From contig CALYLX010000003.1 in NCBI GenBank assembly GCA_944990035.1, positions 48,291 through 112,290 on the forward strand: a stretch of DNA of 64,000 nt. The letters are read 5' to 3'. Source of the DNA: Clitopilus passeckerianus. Its lineage: Eukaryota > Basidiomycota > Agaricomycetes > Agaricales > Entolomataceae. The notes under the pieces were generated by a model that saw nothing but the letters and a program-made list of their open reading frames with translations, had not been told where the DNA came from and did no database searches. Numbering within the stretch: position 1 is the first letter of the stretch; each line of letters opens with the position of its first letter. Position numbers and translations under genes: made by a program. Shown in pieces: positions 58,261-64,000 of this stretch.

Positions 58261-59097
58261 ATTACTGCGTGAATGTGGTACTTTACAACTACATTGAGTG
58301 GTATACAAATGAGATTTCCCAAGTCAGCTAATACTAGGGTATATACGTAACATTTGAGGTCACCATCTCAGAGGAGGTCTATTCTTCAGCGCCGCCACCC
58401 GTTCCTGCACCTCATTGATATTCTAAAAGAATGTCAAATATCAGCAGTAGTTTGGCTTTCTTTCTGTAGGTTTGAACATGAAAACTAATTGCCTCTGGCA
58501 CGAATAACGATGCAGGTGAGAGAGACCAGTAAAACCAACCTTTCCAAGTCAAAGTTTGACTTCGACCAAGGCGTCTTGGTGAAAATTCCGAGCATCTCGG
58601 AGCCACATTATTTGTTTGAGTTCTTGCAGATGTATATTTCGCGTTCCATATCAATGTACCCTTACCACACATTTCTGAATTTCAGCTACAGATCCATCCA
58701 TCCAGGCTTCCAATATCGTCTTTATTGACGTGCAAACTTCTGCTGGTAGGGTCAACCAACGTTACCAACAGGTTATTCCCTCTCGTCATATGCTGCCGAT
58801 ACGGTCGCCTGCGTTAGCCAAATACCGTACTCTTCCTCCATGCACCAGACGGCTATTTGTGCAAGAACTACATTCGAAATTAGGAACCGTCATGGACGGA
58901 CCGAAGCCTGCTTCTCTGATTGGCCAATCTAATCTAATCATATCTCGGATTATCCAAATTAGGACACAGCACGCAGATCAGCGCAACCTTGGCCAACCTG
59001 AGCTTGTGAATGTGAATTACCCCGGAACGGTTGCCTTTCGTTCCATGGCGTTTTCTCCTCGACTTATTACTACCAGTATTAGATCTTGATAACCAAG
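58261..59097. other. Intergenic region with unresolved minus-strand fragments
   Basis: About 840 bases. On the minus strand, short coding-like pieces occur: VVLAQIAVWCMEEEYG (near 58880), EVCTSIKTILEAWMDG (near 58720), MWLRDARNFHQDALVEV (near 58600) and NINEVQERVAALKN (near 58410). I could not join them with phase-compatible splice sites. They may be a decayed gene or chance. Confidence 0.35.
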
Positions 59098-60596
59098 ATG
59101 GCCGAGCTTGTAGAAGGTCAAGGTATGTGGTCAAGGCGGAAGCAACTGTTTTGAATGCTGATGTGGTTCTGGTAAATGCCCAGTGGAGTTGAACCCGACG
59201 ATAGACTTCATCGCCGGGACGGTTTCTGTGAGTTTATTTATTGGGTCCCGGGTCACATGTTGACGTTTATCCATCCCAATTGAATAGGGAATAGCAGGAC
59301 TGCTTGTTGGGCATCCATTCGATACAGGTGCCATGCTCTGATCGTCCACGGCATTTGGTACCAGACCTGATACCAAGATCATGCAGTGAAAGTGCGCTTC
59401 CAGAATCCTGATACCGCTTCAAAATATAGAACCACGCTGGGCGCGGTGAGTACGATTGTGAAAGAGGAGAAGTTTGCTGGGTTGTATAAAGGGGTATCAT
59501 CTCCGCTGGTGTGTTCTTATGCTGCGGTCAGAGTATACTCATGTTTACCTCTTTGCAGGCCACGGTGGCGTTAATGAATGGAATGATCTTTGCCTCGTAC
59601 AAGTTTTTCATGAAACTTCAATTAGATCATGCCGACCAGATCCCGACTCTGACCCAAATTACCCTGGCAGGCCTGGGGAGTGGAATAGCTTGTTCGTGCG
59701 TGGTCCTCTCGATTTTACGTCTGCAGAAAGGTTCAAAATAGGGTTTCATCAGAGTCCTCACCACGCCTGTCGAGCTCATCAAGATTCGTCAACAATCCTC
59801 CCTCTCCTTAACCCGAATTTCCTCCCCCCAAGTCGCGCTCCAGATCTACAGGTCCTCCGGCATCCTTGGTCTCTATCGTGGCTTCTCAGCGACCATTATT
59901 AGAGAGCTTGGGTATGGTGCTTATTTCCTTGCGGTCAGTTCTTTGTTCGCGCGCCCCAATCTATGCGTTCTTCCAGCATGGCTGACATGGACGCATTCGT
60001 AGTACGAAGCCACCTGCCGTCTCCTGGCCCAACCGCTGTCATCAGGCCCATCTCCAGATGCAAATATGAAATCAGAGGCGCTTTCCTGGCCAGTTCTGAT
60101 CTTTGCTGGTGGCGTCGCAGGTATCAGTAAGTTCTACACCATCCATCAATTTCTCTCAGGCTATCCAAGTCCTAGCCTACCTCAATGTTCTCTGGTGGCT
60201 GATAGACTTCTGGTTCGTTGTAGTTGGCTGGGCCGCGACGTTCCCATTCGATGTTATCAAGACACGGATGCAGGGGACTGACCCCCGGCTACCTGTCAGT
60301 GACGTAGACTCGACGCAGAGAAGACCTTTACTCCCTTCAGCCGCTGGCGGCTTACCGAGCTCGGCGGCACAGGCGGAGAGCAACCCATATAGAACCATGT
60401 TTTCTACAATTGTTCACTCCTACCGTACCGAAGGGTGGGGCGTGTTCTTTAGGGGGCTTGCGCCTACGGTCATACGGTGGGTAATCCTGGTGTGAAAAAA
60501 GAATGATGAAGCTAACACAGTTGATGTGTTAGTGCGATTCCAGTGAACATGGTCACCTTCGCAACGTTCGAGGCCATTGTACACGCCTTTAGTTGA
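59098..60596 (+). CDS. Mitochondrial carrier family protein
   Basis: A six-helix transporter of the inner mitochondrial membrane, about 330 aa after removing about seven introns. Three repeats carry the carrier signature: HPFDTVKVRFQ, TPVELIKIRQQ and FPFDVIKTRMQ. Each is followed by a conserved glycine turn (GLYKGVSSPL, GLYRGFSATII, FFRGLAPTVIR). The start MAELVEG lies in a 25-nt first exon. The order and signature resemble the carnitine/acylcarnitine and ornithine carrier branch, but I cannot name the substrate. The third repeat has a Ser/Pro-rich 50-aa insertion (PLLPSAAGGLPSSAAQAES) not usual in the family. It ends NMVTFATFEAIVHAFS. Confidence 0.88.
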
Positions 60597-61425
60597 CACC
60601 TGGAGCATATTTGCGTGTGCTCTTATTTATTGTGCGCCTGCACGCTTCCATCAGCATTCCTCCTGCCAGCACGGATAAATCATCAACACGCACTAATCAT
60701 TTCAATGGAAGCCTAGACCCCCTAGACTCCCCACCGTGGCAGCGCAGCCAATGATATTCATCATAGACCTACGTACATACGCATAGCCCTGTACATATAA
60801 ATAATAATAATCTAGCTTCTAGGACGTCGTCGGGTGTCGCATGTTTTGTATCCGCGTAATTGTGTATGTCACCTCGCGTCCAATGCCGTTCAGGCCCTGG
60901 ATGAACGCCTCTTCTGATAGGCTACAGCACTCTTACAGCACCCGACTCCAGCCCAAATCTGAATCCGAATCACTGACAAGAGAAAGCCCAGAGTATGCCG
61001 TAACCCCCTCCAATGGCCACCCTCTCGGCCGGGTCCGCGAATCAGAGGCCTAGATTATTCTTCGGATTTTCTTACCGTGTCCACAACTTCCGCCATGAAA
61101 GGCACTCTTAGCACTCGCTTTGCTAGAGCCAGGGATGATCGGGAGTAAAGTGGTGTGCTGTAGTTAGGCTCGTGGATAAATCGGTGGGGCCGAACCGACA
61201 TGGATTCATGAGGATAGCACAAGCTCTAGACCGACGACTCTAGACTTTGGAAACATGTGAGGATACGGCGGTGAGGAAGTCATTCCATGGAGCATCAAGT
61301 AGGCAGATGATTAGAGTCTATGGGTGCATAGTACAAGTGCAGGAGAACAAATGCTAGATGCGCGGTCGTGTATCGTATAGTAAGTAAGTGGAGTGGTATG
61401 TATGCTACAGATGGAGAGGGTCATA
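60597..61425. other. Convergent intergenic region
   Basis: About 830 bases between the carrier and the downstream minus-strand gene, mainly 3' flank. Nothing recognised. Confidence 0.4.
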
Positions 61426-63551
61426 TCACAAGTCGTTCCAAGAAATAGATAATCTGAGGATATCGTAGCGAATCGTGGGGCCCGATCCAGAAAAGCAAGA
61501 AGCCAAATGAGGTGCAAAACGCCCACCAACGAATTCTGGTCTATGTCGAGTCCATATCCCCGCCTCCCTCGTCCTCCGCATCGCCCATCTCCAGGTCATA
61601 GTTTTGCTTCTCCCCTCAACCTTCGCCCGCTCATACAACCTCTCTCTTTCCGCCTCATCCCTGGTCAAATTGGCCAACGTCACAAGCGCCTCAAGCAACC
61701 ACCTCTGCATCTCCTGCCTTTCTCCTTCCTCCATCGTTCCACCGGCGCCCGAGGTCCCCATACTCTTCTCAATCAGCTCAATCGCCTTCTCCAGATTCTC
61801 CCTCGCCTCATCAGCATCCTCCGAATCCAACATACTGACATCTCCACGTTCGAGAGCGGGCTCGAGTTGCTGTGCCCCAGCCGAGCCAGCAACCAGACAA
61901 CATCGTGCCCGCGCACGGTTAAGAGGTCCCCGCCACGTCGCAGAGTCAGCCTCAAGCTTCATCTGCTCAAAGATCGATTCAGCCCACGACGCCCACTGTT
62001 GCCTCTCCGCCGGGTTCTCTACGTCATCAGCAACGGACAAAATATCCGTCGCAATCGTGAACAGTTCCTTCGCTCTCGAGAATATCTCCTGGTGCCGACT
62101 CGCAGGTGGCGAAGGGCTCTCTCCAGGTGATCCGAGATTAGGCTCCCCTACCAAGGCCGAGACCCCTGCTAACGTTCCGGTAATCCCGCTGCTGGAATTA
62201 ATAGCATGATATCTCTGCGCGCGCTCCGGATGCGGCATGTGGAAGATCCCTCTTGAGAACTGGTCCATAGCCAACACCATCAGCTCATGGGCAGTCGCAT
62301 TCGTGAGGGACATTCGGTGCGTGACTGCCGGCCGCCGCTGGGCGATCGAGTAGAAAGGGGATTCGGGGGGCCATGTTGGTTCCTTGGGCGAGAACTGGGC
62401 CAGGGGGCGTTCGAGCGGTGCGGTAGTTCCGGAGGAGGCGCCTGCAGCTGAGCTTGAGGGGTTGGGGCGGGCCTGTTCCCGCATGATAGTCTCTTCGGCG
62501 ATAGACACGAAGGTTCGTCCCCACATGAGCGCCATGCGCCAGTCTTCTGGAACGTCGATTCCAGACTGGCTGCAGAACCTTGCTTGCAAGGTTTGGCCGG
62601 TCTCGAACACGTCTAGAGCGTAGGCCCAATAGAAGACGCCATTATCAGGCTCACCATCTAGCGCACAAGATGGGTTCTGGGCGATAAGGTTCCCCATAAG
62701 AAACAAGGCAGATCCTTCAATAGTGTGAAAAGACGTGGGTAGGTCGTCATGTTTCCTGCAATATGCTTCAGACACGTGTATGATAGTGAAAACCGTGAAC
62801 TCACCATTTGCGCCCTCTCAAGAGCTTAGATTTAGCTGTTTCCACGAGAAGCTCGTTGTCCTCAGGGTTTTCGCTGGATTCTATCGGCGGCAGGAACACG
62901 ATAGTTGGATCTGGGTATGATCGGTTGAATCGATGACATTCATGGATAACGCCCCGGAGTGTTGGAAGAGATTCCGCCGGGTCATCGTCTAGATTTGAAT
63001 AGAGAACAGTCAGACGAATCCTTGTGACCCACGATCACCGCCGCCCCACATGCAATGGTGCAAGTATCGGGAAAACGGTGGAATGTTTGGAGATTAAGCT
63101 GACCTTCGTATTGCTCTGTTGCCCGTGCAAACAAATCTTTGAGATCTTCCCAGTCCTCGAGGTCTGGGGCGCCCGAATCTCCTACAGCAGGTCTTGTCGC
63201 CATTGTTGCCGTTGAGCTCGTCATGATCTTTTTCCGGCTAGACCAGGTTTTTGAACGCGGCGCAGGTGTCGTAAAAGGGCTTGATTTTCTTGAGTTGAAA
63301 TCAGCGAAATAGTACTCTTCACTAGATTCGCCTGTGTCGTCGAAAGTGTCTTCAAAATGTCGAAGGGACAACGTCGACGTCTCTGACCGGGCGTGCTCGT
63401 TGTCGCTGGTGTCGGACTCGCAGCCTGATTGGTGCGGTACCTGCCATAACTCCTCGGATCGGGAAGTCTGGGCCTCCGAGAGTTCCCTTGCATGTTTCCA
63501 CAAACCTCTAGGACGACTCAATAACCTAGAGGGCGCTCGTCGTGCCGGCAT
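61426..63551 (-). CDS. Conserved-looking helical protein of unknown function
   Basis: Exons 63551-63104, 62988-62805 and 62755-61426, in phase, give 653 aa from MPARRAPSRLLSRPRG. I do not recognise the family. The N-terminus is basic then Ser-rich (EDTFDDTGESSEEYYF). The middle has LRGVIHECHRFNRSYPDP, then helical segments typical of TPR-like repeats: HTIEGSALFLMGNLIAQ, GVFYWAYALDVFETG, HQEIFSRAKELFTIAT, ADEARENLEKAIELIEK and RWLLEALVTLANLTRDEAE. In frame, the C-terminus after ERAKVEGRSK becomes basic and Trp-rich to a stop at 61426. In the next frame it reads NYDLEMGDAEDEGGGDMDST and stops at 61541, which looks more natural, so a one-base slip near a run of four A is suspected. No localisation signal was seen. 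Confidence 0.6.
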
Positions 63552-64000
63552 TGTTAGCAGGAGGAGTCGCAGTAGCAAGAAGCCATGTTCAATCCTGGCC
63601 TGAGTCTGTATATTTATCGTCTCGGCACCACCGAAGAGATCGGGTCGAGGCCTATGAATCGGTCTAGGCCTTAATCTCTATCAATACGGGTCCAGAACAG
63701 TCCATTTCTCAATTTCCGCCGAATGTACACTACCATCCTCTATTTCTACCTCCCTTGCCCCATTTCTCCAATAAGAATGTTGTCATATACTCATATAGCT
63801 CCTTCAATGCTCCTCGTCGACTAATCGAGTGGTCACTGTAGGGGTGGGAGGGACAAGAACAAATGCACAGCCAATCAGCGCCGCTCGGCAAATACCAGGG
63901 AAGAACATAGCAACCGACTGACCTATCGGTAAACATCCTGAATCTGAAGTTTCGCACTTTCCCTTTTGTGAACATGTCCAATAGATGTGCAGTATTTGAA
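63552..64000. other. Right edge of the window
   Basis: Promoter of the preceding minus-strand gene and unexplained sequence. A minus-strand open frame at 63730-63981 has no family signature; it may be the 3' exon of a gene beyond the window or chance. Confidence 0.3.

Noticed and set aside
58400..58900. Minus-strand coding-like fragments (EVCTSIKTILEAWMDG, MWLRDARNFHQDAL, NINEVQERVAAL)
   Set aside because: No phase-compatible GT-AG junctions could be found between them and no family was recognised, so I list the region as unresolved and not as a gene.
63730..63981. Minus-strand frame at the right edge
   Set aside because: Short, no ATG at its head, no family; may be the end of a gene that lies mostly outside the window.

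Overview
The window reads as nuclear DNA of a filamentous basidiomycete, most likely an Agaricomycete. Genes lie on both strands, are packed a few hundred bases apart and are cut by many short (about 45-65 nt) GT-AG introns with CTNA-type branch points. Typical fungal content is present: an Abp1 with an ADF-H domain plus SH3 domains, a GH35 beta-galactosidase with about twenty small exons, a PL3 pectate lyase, leucine-rich F-box proteins, and a tRNA-Pro with an anticodon-loop intron. No plasmid, phage or transposon signature was recognised. The species cannot be named from what I can see.

Layout. 1-2.1 kb: no supported gene. 2.1-5.2 kb (+): heat-shock-factor transcription factor. 6.1-7.7 kb (+): MFS transporter. 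7.9-9.5 kb (-): a poorly resolved small gene and an APH-like phosphotransferase. 10.1-11.1 kb (+): ATP synthase subunit 4. 11.4-12.4 kb (-): coiled-coil/proline-rich protein. 12.6-17.5 kb (-): three tandem F-box paralogues, the third interrupted by a TGA. 18.1 kb (+): DJ-1/PfpI protein. 19.4-21.0 kb (+): an unrelated F-box protein. 21.4-22.7 kb (-): BRCT-like protein, head to head with MPDU1 (22.9-24.0 kb, +). 24.2-28.9 kb (-): GH35 beta-galactosidase.

30.3-41.2 kb (+) is the most striking part. Nine intact, co-oriented genes encode small (138-143 aa) secreted proteins, probably NIS1-like. All have the same three-exon plan, an invariant 54-nt last exon and, in eight of the nine, a TATA-type promoter. 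A tRNA-Pro(AGG) lies on the other strand between copies 7 and 8. A secreted PQQ sugar-dehydrogenase-like gene (41.7-43.3 kb, +) follows with the same promoter style.

43.4-48.7 kb (-): ABP1, a GNAT acetyltransferase with a GC-AG intron, and a PL3 pectate lyase. 49.7-50.3 kb (+): QCR6 (cytochrome bc1 hinge), whose only reading I can find needs 2-nt and 4-nt exons. 51.0 kb: tRNA-Ile(AAT). 51.2-56.5 kb (-): type-B carboxylesterase and STT3. 56.7-58.3 kb (+): a polysaccharide-deacetylase pseudogene (TAG plus a 1-nt frameshift). 59.1-60.6 kb (+): mitochondrial carrier. 61.4-63.6 kb (-): a conserved-looking protein of unknown function whose C-terminus may be frameshifted.

The housekeeping genes (ATP4, QCR6, carrier; MPDU1, STT3; HSF, ABP1) show no joint logic beyond coincidence. 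The secreted set from 24 to 49 kb (GH35, nine small secreted proteins, PQQ dehydrogenase, PL3) looks like a plant-cell-wall/host-interface neighbourhood. That functional link is inference.
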